A stretch of DNA of 33,889 bases from Bacilli bacterium (GTDB lineage Bacteria; Bacillota_I; Bacilli_A; RF39; UBA660). The notes beneath the pieces are model-generated. The model did no database searches and was not told the DNA's origin. It saw nothing but the letters and a program-made list of their open reading frames with translations. The translations under genes and the position numbers were made by a program. Shown here piece after piece: positions 7,285-16,048 of this stretch. Where the stretch lies: contig CAAGHO010000036.1 of NCBI GenBank assembly GCA_900769695.1, positions 1 to 33,889 of the forward strand, written 5' to 3'. Every line of letters starts with the position of its first letter. Position 1 is the stretch's first letter.

Positions 7285-8369
7285 TTTTCTTCATCCTTAA
7301 TAACTTTTCTTATTTCTTGATAAATTCTAGTAGCTGAATCAGGCACTCCTAATTTAAGAGAATTTTCTTTCATTTTTTGATATGTTACACTATCATTTAA
7401 AATCTTATCTATTTCTGAAATAACTTTTAGATATGAAAAGTCATCTTCAGTTATTAATTTAGCTGCTCCCACATTTTCAAGTGCTTTAGCATTTTTATAT
7501 TGATGATTATTTGTTACATATGGGGATGGAACTAAAATTGCTGGAAGACCGATTGCAGTTATTTCTGCTATAGTTGAGGCACCTGCTCTAGAAATTATTA
7601 AATCTGTTGACTTTAATAATCCAATAAGATTTTCCATAAAAGGAAGTATTGCTACATTCTTTGGAAGTGTCATTTCTTTATATGAATTATAATAATTTTT
7701 ACCGGTGATAATAATAACTTGGTAATCTTTTTTGTTAAAGGCAGGTATTAATTCTTTTATTTTTGTTGTCATTGTAGTTGATCCAAGTGATCCCATAACG
7801 ATAACTACTAATTTTTTATCTTTATTTAACCCTAATTGTTCTTTAGGTATCTTTTTTGTATATAATATTTCCTCACTTCTAGGATTACCAGTATATACTA
7901 CTTTAGTTTTAGGAAAATATTCAACTGTTCCTGGAAGTGAAACACAAATTTTATTAGCATATTTTGATATTAATTTGTTAGAAACACCTGGTACTGAATT
8001 TTGTTCATGAATTAAAGTCTTGTACTTTAATTTGTGAGCAGCAATCAATACAGGTGCTGTAATATATCCACCTGCTCCAATTACTATATGTGGATCAAAA
8101 TCTTTGATTACTTTCTTTGCTTTTTTAATAGCCTTTCTATATTTTACAAAAACATCAATATTTCTTAAAATGTTTTTTCTATCTATACCTTCCATTTCAA
8201 TTCCAACAAAATCAATACCTAATTTAGGAATTATTTCAGCTTCCATTCTGTCTGTTGTTCCTATATACAAAAACTGACTAAGTGGTTCTTTTTCTTTTAT
8301 TTTATTTATTATCGCTAAAGCAGGATAAATATGTCCACCTGTTCCTCCAGCACAAATAATTACTTTCAT
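7281..8369 (-). CDS. murG: Lipid II synthase MurG (GlcNAc transferase)
   Basis: A GT-B glycosyltransferase on the inner membrane face that adds GlcNAc to undecaprenyl-PP-MurNAc-pentapeptide, forming lipid II. The start at 8369 gives the canonical MKVIICAGGTGGHIYPA; the ATG at 8390 lies in the -10 box and cannot head the transcript. The N-terminal G-loop GGTGGH is at 8-13, IGAGGYITAPVL follows, and the C-terminal donor site shows SRAGASTIAEI and LPAILVPSP with NNHQYKNA, the family's conserved nucleotide-sugar segment. Length is about 362 residues. It is first in the operon with murB and divIB. Confidence 0.96.
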   Translation of the reverse strand: MKVIICAGGTGGHIYPALAIINKIKEKEPLSQFLYIGTTDRMEAEIIPKLGIDFVGIEMEGIDRKNILRNIDVFVKYRKAIKKAKKVIKDFDPHIVIGAGGYITAPVLIAAHKLKYKTLIHEQNSVPGVSNKLISKYANKICVSLPGTVEYFPKTKVVYTGNPRSEEILYTKKIPKEQLGLNKDKKLVVIVMGSLGSTTMTTKIKELIPAFNKKDYQVIIITGKNYYNSYKEMTLPKNVAILPFMENLIGLLKSTDLIISRAGASTIAEITAIGLPAILVPSPYVTNNHQYKNAKALENVGAAKLITEDDFSYLKVISEIDKILNDSVTYQKMKENSLKLGVPDSATRIYQEIRKVIKDEEK

Positions 8370-8388
8370 TATAATCACGTCCTCTAAC

Positions 8389-8397
8389 ATTATACCA
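8389..8397 (-). promoter_or_regulatory. Extended -10 promoter of murG-murB-divIB
   Basis: On the minus strand TGG-TATAAT is an extended -10 (TGnTATAAT) element. No good -35 box is visible. It overlaps an upstream in-frame ATG, which settles the murG start at 8369. Confidence 0.7.
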
Positions 8398-8415
8398 TAA
8401 GTTTATGCTTTTTTA

Positions 8416-8466
8416 GAAAAAAAAGAAGATACTACAAGTATTAATTACTTAATTCTTGATCTTCTT
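8416..8466 (-). terminator. Terminator after the TasA-like gene
   Basis: On the minus strand, an outer stem AAGAAGAT/ATCTTCTT with an inner ATACT-TGT-AGTAT is followed by a long T run. It overlaps the last codons of the gene ending at 8441. Confidence 0.65.
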
Positions 8467-9040
8467 GAATTGCTTCTACTTTTATAATTCCATGAAAATG
8501 TTGATTCATTATTTCATTAGTAGCACTGTCTTTAATCCAAAGTCTTAAACTATAAGAATTCTTTTCGTCTGCTTCAATTACACCAGTATCTAGAATACCC
8601 GCAGTATCTGATAAATAACCTTTGGTTGAAGTTTCATTTCCTTTTTGAAAAGAATAACGTATATTAGACCAATCTAATTTATTGTCGTAACAGTCATCAT
8701 CATTGTAGGAATCAGTATCATTAACTATCATTAAACGGTATTTAGCATTAACTGTTCCTGAATTTCTTAAAGTAAATGTATACGGCTCATATGTTAATCC
8801 CTTTTTATCAGACACTGGAATAGCTTCTCTTAAATTTATAGCATTATTTTCTGAGTTATCAAATGTCATAATTAAGGTTGCAGTATCAATCGAATTTGTT
8901 TTTGTTCCCTCATAAATTCTAATCCAAATAGCATAACTTACAGCAAATATACAAATAATAATACTTAAAACTAATACACATAGCCCCAATTTATTAGTTT
9001 TATTTTCTGAACCGCTTTTAATCTTTTTACTATTTCTCAT
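8441..9040 (-). CDS. Membrane-anchored TasA/camelysin-like surface protein
   Basis: A 199-residue protein. A basic, polar N-terminus (MRNSKKIKSGSENKTNK) is followed by one membrane helix (about 18-40, LGLCVLVLSIIICIFAVSYA) and an extracytoplasmic beta-rich domain. The order of features recalls TasA/CalY-type proteins: TLIMTFDNSEN after the membrane segment, then YTFTLRNSGTVNAKYRLMI, where a Gly-Thr turn joins two strands, and a late SYSLRLWIKDSATNE strand pair. There is no cell-wall sorting motif. It stands alone between its own promoter and terminator, between pheT and murG. TasA forms biofilm fibres and camelysin is a surface protein in Bacillus; this assignment is by fold-like pattern only. 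Confidence 0.5.
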   Translation of the reverse strand: MRNSKKIKSGSENKTNKLGLCVLVLSIIICIFAVSYAIWIRIYEGTKTNSIDTATLIMTFDNSENNAINLREAIPVSDKKGLTYEPYTFTLRNSGTVNAKYRLMIVNDTDSYNDDDCYDNKLDWSNIRYSFQKGNETSTKGYLSDTAGILDTGVIEADEKNSYSLRLWIKDSATNEIMNQHFHGIIKVEAIQEDQELSN

Positions 9041-9065
9041 AAAAACACATCCTATTCTAATTAAA

Positions 9066-9094
9066 ATTATAGCTGATTTATCTTACTTTGTAAA
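9066..9094 (-). promoter_or_regulatory. Sigma-A promoter of the TasA-like gene
   Basis: On the minus strand, TTTACA (9094-9089), a 17-base spacer and TATAAT (9071-9066). Confidence 0.75.
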
Positions 9095-9128
9095 TAACAA
9101 AGAACACATAAAATAGCTACTTTACAAA

Positions 9129-9155
9129 GAAAAAGATACTTTAATTGTACCTTTT
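9129..9155 (-). terminator. Terminator of the pheS-pheT operon
   Basis: On the minus strand, AAAGGTAC-AATTAAA-GTATCTTT is followed by T's and overlaps the pheT stop codon. Confidence 0.75.
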
Positions 9156-11526
9156 ACTTATCTCTTAATTTTGCATTATGAGTATTCTCTACTTTTTCTA
9201 TGATGTTATTAAATACAGTCATTACTTCCTCATCTGTTAAAGTTCTACTATTATCTTCAAACATACAAGAAAAAGCAATTGATTTTTCATCTTTACCTAC
9301 ATTTTCTCCAGTATAAACATCAAACACTTTAATATCTGAAAGAAGTCTTCCGCCGGCACGTTTTATTGTTGAGGTAACACTATCTGCCATAATATCTTTA
9401 TCTAAAATGAAAGCCATATCTTTTTCAATACCAGGATATTTTAAAGCTTCCTTATATTTTAATGGTTTTATATTAGACATTAAAGCTTGTAAAGAAAGTT
9501 CAAATACATATACTTCATCTTTTAAAACTCTAGAATGAACTCGACCAATAACACCAATTTCTTTTCTATCTAATAAGATTTTAGCACTGATTCCTGGATG
9601 TAGGTCATCTACTTTTTCTTTAACAAAACTATATCTATTTTTAAATCCCATATAATCAAGTAAATCTTCTACAATTCCTTTTACTAAATAGAAATCTACT
9701 TTTTTAGAAAAGTCCCAGCCATTAGAAATATAATTACCTGCTAATAATCCTGCGATTTTGCTTTCTTCATTATATGATTTATCATATGTTTTAGCAACTT
9801 CGTAAAGTAAGATATCTTTAACCTTACGTTTTTTATTATATGCATATACATTTAGAAGTGAAGGAATAATTGATGTTCTTACAACACTCTTATCTATACT
9901 CATTGAATTTGGTAAAATTACTTTTTCTTTATGTTCATAATCAAATAATTTAGCCATATCAGGTGAAACTAAGGTATAAGTTTTAGCTTCATTTAAACCT
10001 AATCTTCTAAGTCTTTTAGATATTTCTTTACGATACTTAACATCTCCTATATAATCTCCTCTTCTAATAGGAACAATAGGAAGTGTTGAAACTAAGTTTT
10101 GATATCCATAAAGTCTTCCAATTTCTTCAGCTATATCATTAACATATGGATCAATATCTAATCTTCTTCTTGGAATTGTAACTTTAAACTTACCATCATT
10201 ATATTCATAATCAAAGTCTAATCTTCCAAGTTCAACTTTCATATCTTCTTCATCTATTTTGATTCCAAGTAATTTATTAATATCTTCTGGACTAAATTCT
10301 ACTGTTTTAATACTTTTATCAACTTTATCATATTTAACAACATCTTTAAGTACTTCAGCATCAGCATACTTTTCAAGTAAATGACAAGCTCGATTTAAAG
10401 CTTTATCAGTGTATTCAAAACTAAGTCCTTTACCATATCTAATTGAAGCTTCACTTCTAAGATCAAGTTTTGAAGCTGTGTATCTAATACTAACAGGATC
10501 AAAGATTGCTGCTTCGATTAAGATATCAGTTGTATTATCATCCACTTCTGTATTTTCTCCACCCATTACTCCTGCTATACAGACTGGTTTTTCTCCATCT
10601 GTTATTACTATATCTTTTGAAGATAGTACTCTTTCTTTTCCGTCTAGAGTAACTGTTTTTTCTCCTTCTTTAGCATCTCTTACTAAGATTTTATCTCCTA
10701 ATTTTTTCTTATCAAAGAAATGAAGTGGTTGTCCATATTCTAACATTACATAATTAGAAATATCTACAACATTATTAATAGGTCTCATACCTGCTCTTAC
10801 AAGTCTTTTTTTAATGAAATCTGGACTTTCTTTAATCTTAACATTAGTTACCATTCTTGCTGTATAGTAAGGGCACTTTTCTGTTTCAACATCCAAACTA
10901 AAATGATTGTTAATAGAGTCATCACTTTCTTTAAAACTATCTTCTGGTAACTTGACTTTTCTGTTTAAAATAGCACCTATTTCATAAGCAAAACCAATAT
11001 GATAATAACAATCATTATTTCTATGTTTATGAATATCTAATTCATATAATGTATCATCAAGTCCTAAATATTTTAAAGGATCTTCTCCTACTTTAGCACT
11101 ACTATCTAATTCTTCAATTCCTTTAGCGTAAGTTTCATCATTTTTTTCTTCTAAACCTAACTCATATAAAGCACAAATCATTCCGTTTGACTCTACTCCA
11201 CGAATTTTACCTTTCTTAATTTCAAAATCACCTGGTAAAACTGCTCCTGGAAGAGAAACGATTACTTTTAATCCTTCACGTACATTAGGTGCACCACAAA
11301 CTATTTGAATAGCCTCACTCTTACCAACATCAACCATACATACATGTAAATGATCACTATCAGGATGCTCAACACAAGAAACTACTTCTCCAATAACTAA
11401 GTTATCAATATGATTGGTAATTACTTTTTCAACATTAATACCTGATTGTGTAATTTTTACAGCTAATTCTTTTAAATCTTGATCTGATATATCAATGTAA
11501 TCACTTACCCACTCTAAACTAATCAT
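9154..11526 (-). CDS. pheT: Phenylalanine-tRNA ligase beta subunit
   Basis: The large subunit of the alpha2-beta2 class-II enzyme that charges tRNA-Phe. The N-terminal half carries an EMAP/OB-type tRNA-binding domain (VIGEVVSCVEHPDSDHLHVC through IRGVESNGMICA, about residues 45-135). Next come the B3/B4 editing region with MRPINNVVDISNYVMLEYGQP (starting near 246), a B5 domain, a catalytic-like core and an FDX-ACB anticodon-binding domain at the C-terminus (YPGIEKDMAFILDKDI...). At 790 residues it is of normal length. Its start overlaps the end of pheS by eight bases, with AAAGGAGAAAG as ribosome site. Confidence 0.97.
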   Translation of the reverse strand: MISLEWVSDYIDISDQDLKELAVKITQSGINVEKVITNHIDNLVIGEVVSCVEHPDSDHLHVCMVDVGKSEAIQIVCGAPNVREGLKVIVSLPGAVLPGDFEIKKGKIRGVESNGMICALYELGLEEKNDETYAKGIEELDSSAKVGEDPLKYLGLDDTLYELDIHKHRNNDCYYHIGFAYEIGAILNRKVKLPEDSFKESDDSINNHFSLDVETEKCPYYTARMVTNVKIKESPDFIKKRLVRAGMRPINNVVDISNYVMLEYGQPLHFFDKKKLGDKILVRDAKEGEKTVTLDGKERVLSSKDIVITDGEKPVCIAGVMGGENTEVDDNTTDILIEAAIFDPVSIRYTASKLDLRSEASIRYGKGLSFEYTDKALNRACHLLEKYADAEVLKDVVKYDKVDKSIKTVEFSPEDINKLLGIKIDEEDMKVELGRLDFDYEYNDGKFKVTIPRRRLDIDPYVNDIAEEIGRLYGYQNLVSTLPIVPIRRGDYIGDVKYRKEISKRLRRLGLNEAKTYTLVSPDMAKLFDYEHKEKVILPNSMSIDKSVVRTSIIPSLLNVYAYNKKRKVKDILLYEVAKTYDKSYNEESKIAGLLAGNYISNGWDFSKKVDFYLVKGIVEDLLDYMGFKNRYSFVKEKVDDLHPGISAKILLDRKEIGVIGRVHSRVLKDEVYVFELSLQALMSNIKPLKYKEALKYPGIEKDMAFILDKDIMADSVTSTIKRAGGRLLSDIKVFDVYTGENVGKDEKSIAFSCMFEDNSRTLTDEEVMTVFNNIIEKVENTHNAKLRDK

Positions 11527-12577
11527 TTAAATCTTTCTCCTTTCTATCAAATACTTTTTCTTCTCTTAAATCTGTATTATAGAAAACTCTACAGTCATTG
11601 ATTCCATATTTTAACATTGCAAGTCGTTCTGATCCAAATCCAAAAGCAAAACCACTCCATTTTTCGGGATCATATCCTCCCATCTTTAAAACATTTGGAT
11701 GAACTACACCTGCTCCCGCTACAGTAATCCAACCTGTATTTTTACAAATATTGCATCCTGCTCCATGACAGTTAAAACAACTAATATCTGCTTCTACAGA
11801 TGGTTCAGTAAATTGATAATAACTTGGATGAAGACGTGTTTCTGTTTCAGGTCCAAATAATTTTTTTACTAAAACATCGATTGTACCTTTTAAGTCTGAT
11901 AGAGAAATATTTTTATCAACTAATAATCCTTCTATTTGCATAAATTGATGTGAATGAGTTGCATCATCATCATCTCTTCTATAAGTTTTTCCAGGACAAA
12001 TTACACGAATTGGAACTTCACCTTTTCCTTTTAACATTGTACGAACTTGAACTGGTGAAGTTTGACTTCTAAGTAAAACTTCTTCTCCTTCTATATAGAA
12101 TGTATCTTGAGCATCTCTAGCTGGATGTCCTTTTGGAATATTTAACATTTCAAAGTTATATTTATCAAGTTCTATTTCAGGTCCATCCACTACATCATAT
12201 CCCATAGACATAAATACTTCTTCGACTTCTTCTACTAGTTTTTCTAAGATACTAGGAGCACCACTTGCTACTTTAGTAGCAGGAAGTGATATATCAATAG
12301 CTTCACTTGCTAATTTTTTATTAAGAATCTCTTCTTCATAAGCATTTTTTCTATTTTCATAAAATTCTGTAAAAGCACTTCTAATTTCATTGACACTTCC
12401 TCCAAACTTTTTCTTTTCTTCATTTGGAATTCCTTTTATTAATTGATTGAGATTAGTTATAAGTCCCTTTTTACCTAAATATTTTACTTTTAACTCATTA
12501 AGTTCATCCATATTAGAAATAGTATCCATATCTTTTTCTAATAGTTTTTTAACTTCTTCTACTTGTTCATATTTCAT
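11519..12577 (-). CDS. pheS: Phenylalanine-tRNA ligase alpha subunit
   Basis: The catalytic subunit. An N-terminal coiled-coil arm (about residues 1-85) that grips tRNA-Phe is followed by the class-II catalytic domain: motif 2 around RVICPGKTYRRDDDDATHSHQFMQIEG and motif 3 in GFAFGFGSERLAMLKYGI. Two CxxC pairs (SCFNCHGAGCNICKNTGW) form a candidate zinc-binding knuckle, as in some PheS proteins. The length of 352 residues is normal. It is first in the operon behind a Phe-specific T-box, with AAGGAGG before the ATG. Confidence 0.97.
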   Translation of the reverse strand: MKYEQVEEVKKLLEKDMDTISNMDELNELKVKYLGKKGLITNLNQLIKGIPNEEKKKFGGSVNEIRSAFTEFYENRKNAYEEEILNKKLASEAIDISLPATKVASGAPSILEKLVEEVEEVFMSMGYDVVDGPEIELDKYNFEMLNIPKGHPARDAQDTFYIEGEEVLLRSQTSPVQVRTMLKGKGEVPIRVICPGKTYRRDDDDATHSHQFMQIEGLLVDKNISLSDLKGTIDVLVKKLFGPETETRLHPSYYQFTEPSVEADISCFNCHGAGCNICKNTGWITVAGAGVVHPNVLKMGGYDPEKWSGFAFGFGSERLAMLKYGINDCRVFYNTDLREEKVFDRKEKDLND

Positions 12578-12592
12578 ATATATCCTCCTTAC

Positions 12593-12812
12593 AAAAAAAA
12601 TAACTATAATCTAAGGACGAATTATCGCGGTACCACCTTAGTTTATAGTTATTTATTACTTACTATACACTTATATTCTTTTAACGCAAGAATTACGCTT
12701 ACTATTAATAAGGACTCCTAAGACGAATTCATATAATTATATTATCTGTTCCCACCAACCACAGACTCTCTAAAAATAATCATTATATTACTACTTCTTA
12801 ATCAACATCGAT
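12593..12812 (-). promoter_or_regulatory. T-box leader of pheS-pheT (Phe specifier UUC)
   Basis: Read on the minus strand, the leader has a stem I with the distal motif GGTTGGTGGGAACA, a specifier loop GAATTCGTC in which TTC (Phe) lies at 12727-12725, and the T-box AAGGTGGTACCGCGAT at 12639-12624. The variable base of TGGN is T, which pairs with the A73 discriminator expected for tRNA-Phe. A terminator with arms ATAACTATAA..CTAAGG / CCTTAG..TTATAGTTAT and eight T's ends at 12593. Uncharged tRNA-Phe should stabilise the antiterminator and raise pheST expression. Confidence 0.93.
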
Positions 12813-12818
12813 AGCTGT

Positions 12819-12827
12819 ATTATATCA
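12819..12827 (-). promoter_or_regulatory. Extended -10 promoter of the pheST leader
   Basis: TGA-TATAAT on the minus strand fits an extended -10. TTGTAC nearby is only nine bases upstream, too close to serve as a -35 box. Confidence 0.65.
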
Positions 12828-12853
12828 CAAAAAGTACAAATTTACTAGTATTT

Positions 12854-13399
12854 TTAGACTGTTAGTAATTCTTGTTCTTTTTCTTTTAAAATTTCTTCTA
12901 TTTTTTTATTATATTGATTTACTAAATCTTGAATATCTTTTTCTACTTGTTTTTCTAAATCTTCTGGAAGTTCTTGTTTTTTAGCATCATCTAAACCATC
13001 ATGTCTTGCATTTCTAATTGATACTTTAGCATCTTCTGCCATAGCTTTAACCTGTTTTGTTAATTCTTTTCTTCTTTCTTCGGTTAGTGCTGGAATTACA
13101 ATTCTAATTGATTCTCCATCATTGTTTGGAGTATAACCTAAATTTGATTCAAAGATTGCTTTTTCAATATCTTTTAAACATCCTTTATCAAATGGTTTTA
13201 TTAATAATTGTGTAGCCTCAGGTACAGAAATTGTCGCTAACTGTTTAAGTGGAGTCATAGATCCATAATAAGATACAACAATACCATCTAAACTTGAAGG
13301 ATTAGCTCTTCCTGCTCTTACTGTTCTAAGTCTTTGTTCATATGATTCTATTGATTTATTCATCTTTTCTTTTGCTAAAGAAATAATTGTTTCATTCAT
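12854..13399 (-). CDS. frr: Ribosome recycling factor
   Basis: Together with EF-G this protein splits post-termination ribosomes. Motifs are RLRTVRAGRANPSSLDGIVVSYYGS near the N-terminus and NDGESIRIVIPALTEERRKELTKQVK in the second half of the long-helix region. Start: ATG at 13399 lies eight bases from GGAG, whereas the ATG at 13405 is only two bases from it, so the protein is 181 residues. In most Bacillota frr follows rpsB-tsf-pyrH. Here two envelope genes, the nearer with its own promoter and terminator, separate it from tsf, and pyrH is not in the window. Confidence 0.96.
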   Translation of the reverse strand: MNETIISLAKEKMNKSIESYEQRLRTVRAGRANPSSLDGIVVSYYGSMTPLKQLATISVPEATQLLIKPFDKGCLKDIEKAIFESNLGYTPNNDGESIRIVIPALTEERRKELTKQVKAMAEDAKVSIRNARHDGLDDAKKQELPEDLEKQVEKDIQDLVNQYNKKIEEILKEKEQELLTV

Positions 13400-13420
13400 T
13401 TTCATCTCTCCTTAAGTATT

Positions 13421-13449
13421 ATTATAATATATTAAAATTATAAAATAAA
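13421..13449 (-). promoter_or_regulatory. Possible promoter of frr
   Basis: On the minus strand, TTTATT, a 17-base spacer and TATAAT. The -10 box is perfect but the -35 is weak and the region is very AT-rich. Confidence 0.4.
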
Positions 13450-13450
13450 G

Positions 13451-13473
13451 AAAAAGTAGAAATAATTTCTACT
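13451..13473 (-). terminator. Terminator after the membrane-protein gene at 13469
   Basis: On the minus strand, the palindrome AGTAGAAATTATTTCTACT (13473-13455) is followed by T's and overlaps the stop codon. Confidence 0.8.
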
Positions 13474-14506
13474 TAATTAATTCTATACTTTCTAAATAAT
13501 AATTATTATTATCTTTATCATAATCAAAAGTATATTTATATTGATTTAATTTGGCATAATCTTTTTCAATATCAAATGTTTGATATGTATAATCTGTAAG
13601 TTCATCTGTTGCTTTTTCTCCATCATAACCTTTATAAATTTTATTTCCATCTGTTAGTACAACTGCTACATTAACATACAAATTATTGTCTGTTTTTTCA
13701 GCTTTAACTATTTTTCTTTGCATTGTTAAAGTAGATGTTCCACCACAACCAGTATTAACTTCTAGTGTATATGATTTATTATTATATTTATAAGTGCTAC
13801 AATCATTTGTAAATTCTATTTCCTTTTCTACTGCTTTAAATTTGTCTTTTCCAAACAAATCATTTAAACTATCATTTAATTCATCTTCAGTAAAATAGAA
13901 ATTATTTCTTATATTAGCAACACCTAATTTTTGAACATATTCATTATCTAAATCAGAAACCATAATTTTGTCTTTAGAATATAGATTTTGATAAATAACT
14001 GGTTTATATTGGGTTTCAGTCGTATCATATTTTTCTATTAATTTTTTTATGTATGTACTTGTTGGTTTAATTTCTTCACTGCTTGATTCTTTATTTTCTT
14101 CTTTGTTAGAATTATCTTTTACAGTTTCATTTTTAACTGTATTATCTGTTTTATTAAAAACTTCAAAATAATAGTAGCTTAAAGCAGCACCAACAACAAT
14201 GCAAACAATCATTATTAAAAATGTAATAAAAGGATTGTGTTTTTTATTTTTTTTCTTTTTCTTAGATTCTAAAAAATCATCATCGTCATCATTATTATTT
14301 TCTTCTATTTTTTTTGGTGGTTCTGATACTTGTTTTTCAACTTCTAAAACACTAGGCATTTGGCTAGGTGGCTCAATCTTTACTTCTGGAAAATTTGTTT
14401 TTTCATCCAAACTTTCTATAGAATTATTATTTTCTTTTTTAAAGATTGCTGACTTTTGTCCTACTTCAGCAACAAATGTATTACTCATTTCATCGTCTTT
14501 GTTCAT
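13469..14506 (-). CDS. Single-pass membrane protein of unknown function
   Basis: Not a family I recognise. ATG at 14506 is preferred over the in-frame TTG at 14515, which abuts the AAGGAG site. About 90 cytoplasmic residues are low-complexity, with Pro/Glu-rich, Asn/Asp-rich (NNNDDDDDF) and Lys-rich (KKKKKNKKH) runs. One membrane helix follows (about 92-114, PFITFLIMIVCIVVGAALSY). About 230 outer residues begin with a Ser/Glu/Asn-rich stalk and continue as a mixed alpha/beta domain in which two cysteines, CSTYK and TGCGG, could form a disulfide. The domain ends in tyrosine-rich strands. It has its own promoter and terminator and sits between frr and a thioredoxin-like lipoprotein. Confidence 0.75.
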   Translation of the reverse strand: MNKDDEMSNTFVAEVGQKSAIFKKENNNSIESLDEKTNFPEVKIEPPSQMPSVLEVEKQVSEPPKKIEENNNDDDDDFLESKKKKKNKKHNPFITFLIMIVCIVVGAALSYYYFEVFNKTDNTVKNETVKDNSNKEENKESSSEEIKPTSTYIKKLIEKYDTTETQYKPVIYQNLYSKDKIMVSDLDNEYVQKLGVANIRNNFYFTEDELNDSLNDLFGKDKFKAVEKEIEFTNDCSTYKYNNKSYTLEVNTGCGGTSTLTMQRKIVKAEKTDNNLYVNVAVVLTDGNKIYKGYDGEKATDELTDYTYQTFDIEKDYAKLNQYKYTFDYDKDNNNYYLESIELIK

Positions 14507-14540
14507 ATATAACAACTCCTTATCTTCCTAATATAACTAC

Positions 14541-14569
14541 ATTATATAATTAAAGGTAAAAAATAGCAA
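14541..14569 (-). promoter_or_regulatory. Sigma-A promoter of the membrane-protein gene
   Basis: On the minus strand, TTGCTA (14569-14564), a 17-base spacer and TATAAT (14546-14541). Confidence 0.7.
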
Positions 14570-14570
14570 G

Positions 14571-14602
14571 AAAAAAGAATTCTATTCATCTTTAGAATTC
14601 TC
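14571..14602 (-). terminator. Terminator of the rpsB-tsf-lipoprotein unit
   Basis: On the minus strand, the arms GAGAATTCTA and TAGAATTCTT are followed by a T run and overlap the stop codon at 14582. Confidence 0.8.
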
Positions 14603-15124
14603 TTTATAATCTAATACTTCAGAATATTTTTTTCTAATACTTTTTAACCTTTTCTTAGTAAGATATTCACTAGATAATTCTTCTTCTTTTGAAAAATAAT
14701 CACTATAATTTATTATCTTACCATCTTTAACAGAAAGTAAAAGGGGAATTTCAAAGTCGAAATCAGAAATATCCTCCTTTAATTCTCTTTCTAATTTTTT
14801 ATACTTGTTTTTTTCTTTGTTTTTCAAAGTATCAAGGTTATAGTAACTAATTTCTTTTATAGATAGTTTTTTTGCCTCACTATTTATTAAATTTACAGCT
14901 TCTATACTTCCTTCATCATCAGAATTAGCAAGTAAAATAAGTCCTGTTCCGTTATCTAAAATAGTAACTATATCTTTATAACTAGAATAAATAAATGGAT
15001 TATTCTTACTTATATTATACTCTTTAGCAAATTTTTCACTATCTGTTAACTCTTCTACTTTTTTAACAGAACAACCTGTTATAAATACAGTAAGTATTAG
15101 AAAAACTACTACTAATTTTTTCAT
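14582..15124 (-). CDS. Lipoprotein with a cysteine-less thioredoxin-like domain
   Basis: Residues 1-18 form a lipoprotein signal with lipobox ITGC (Cys18 acylated), so the product is anchored to the outer face of the membrane. The rest has the layout of a thioredoxin fold: a strand GTGLILLANSDDEGS where WCxxC would stand, a helix (SIEAVNLINSEAKKL), a strand (IKEISYYNLDTL) and a late FEIPLLLSVKDGKIINYS that resembles the cis-proline loop and following hairpin. With no redox cysteines it is probably not a thiol oxidoreductase. It starts three bases after tsf with AAAGGA upstream, so it is translated from the tsf transcript. It occupies the place of pyrH. Confidence 0.6.
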   Translation of the reverse strand: MKKLVVVFLILTVFITGCSVKKVEELTDSEKFAKEYNISKNNPFIYSSYKDIVTILDNGTGLILLANSDDEGSIEAVNLINSEAKKLSIKEISYYNLDTLKNKEKNKYKKLERELKEDISDFDFEIPLLLSVKDGKIINYSDYFSKEEELSSEYLTKKRLKSIRKKYSEVLDYKENSKDE

Positions 15125-15127
15125 TAA

Positions 15128-16000
15128 TTATCCTTTAATTTGGTTCATTACTTCTTCTGCAAAGTTTTCTTCTTTCTTTTCGATTCCTTCTCCTACTTCA
15201 AATCTAGTCATTGAAACAATCTTACCACCATTATTTTTAACATAGTCAAGAACTGTCATACCACTATCTTTAACAAATGGTTGTTCTTCTAAACAAATTT
15301 CTTTATAGAATTTGTTTAATCTACCAATAACCATTTTTTCAGCTATTTCAGCTGGTTTTCCTTCTTGCATAACTTGTTCTTTGATAACATGAGCTTCATG
15401 GCTAACCATTTCAGCTGGAACTTCTTCTCTTGTTATAGCCGTTGGATTCATAGCAGCAGCATGCATTGCTACATCCTTAGCAACTTCCTCAGTAGTATTT
15501 TCTAAAACAACTAAACTACCAATTCTACCACCCATATGTTTGTATGCTCCAAATACTTCATTATCGTTTTTAACTACTTTTTTAAAACGTCTAATACTTA
15601 TTTTTTCTCCAATTGTTGAAATAATGTTAATTAATTTGTCATTAACAGTTGTTCCTTCATCATTATAGCTTAATAATGAATCAACATCATTGAAATCATT
15701 TTTTAAAATAAGATCTGCTACATAATCAACGAATTTAGTAAATTCTTCATTTTTTGCAACGAAATCAGTTTCAGAGTTAACTTCTAAGATAACAGCTTCA
15801 TTTCCTGAAGTTATAATTTGGCATACACCTTCAGCAGCTACTCTTCCTTCTTTTTTAGCAGCTTTAGAAATACCCTTTTCACGTAACCAATCAATTGCTT
15901 TATCCATATCTCCTTCACATGCTTCTAAAGCTTTTTTACAATCAAGCATACCAGCTTGAGTTTTTTCTCTTAATTCTTTTACATCACTTGCTTTATACAT
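15128..16000 (-). CDS. tsf: Elongation factor Ts
   Basis: The guanine-nucleotide exchange factor for EF-Tu. An N-terminal UBA-like domain shows VKELREKTQAGMLDCKKALEACEGDMDKAIDWLREKG; the EF-Tu-contacting TDFVAKNEEF motif is near residues 78-87. The C-terminal dimerisation part includes AMHAAAMNPTAI and ends after EICLEEQPFVKD. At 290 residues it has normal length. It follows rpsB and leads straight into the lipoprotein gene. Confidence 0.97.
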   Translation of the reverse strand: MYKASDVKELREKTQAGMLDCKKALEACEGDMDKAIDWLREKGISKAAKKEGRVAAEGVCQIITSGNEAVILEVNSETDFVAKNEEFTKFVDYVADLILKNDFNDVDSLLSYNDEGTTVNDKLINIISTIGEKISIRRFKKVVKNDNEVFGAYKHMGGRIGSLVVLENTTEEVAKDVAMHAAAMNPTAITREEVPAEMVSHEAHVIKEQVMQEGKPAEIAEKMVIGRLNKFYKEICLEEQPFVKDSGMTVLDYVKNNGGKIVSMTRFEVGEGIEKKEENFAEEVMNQIKG

Positions 16001-16021
16001 TTTAAATCCTCCTTATATTTA

Positions 16022-16048
16022 GAAAAAGGACAATATCTTATTATCCTT
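16022..16048 (-). terminator. Hairpin between rpsB and tsf (attenuator)
   Basis: On the minus strand, AAGGA..AAT-aagat-ATT..TCCTT is followed by TTTC. It is weak and probably only partly terminates, lowering tsf relative to rpsB. Confidence 0.45.
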
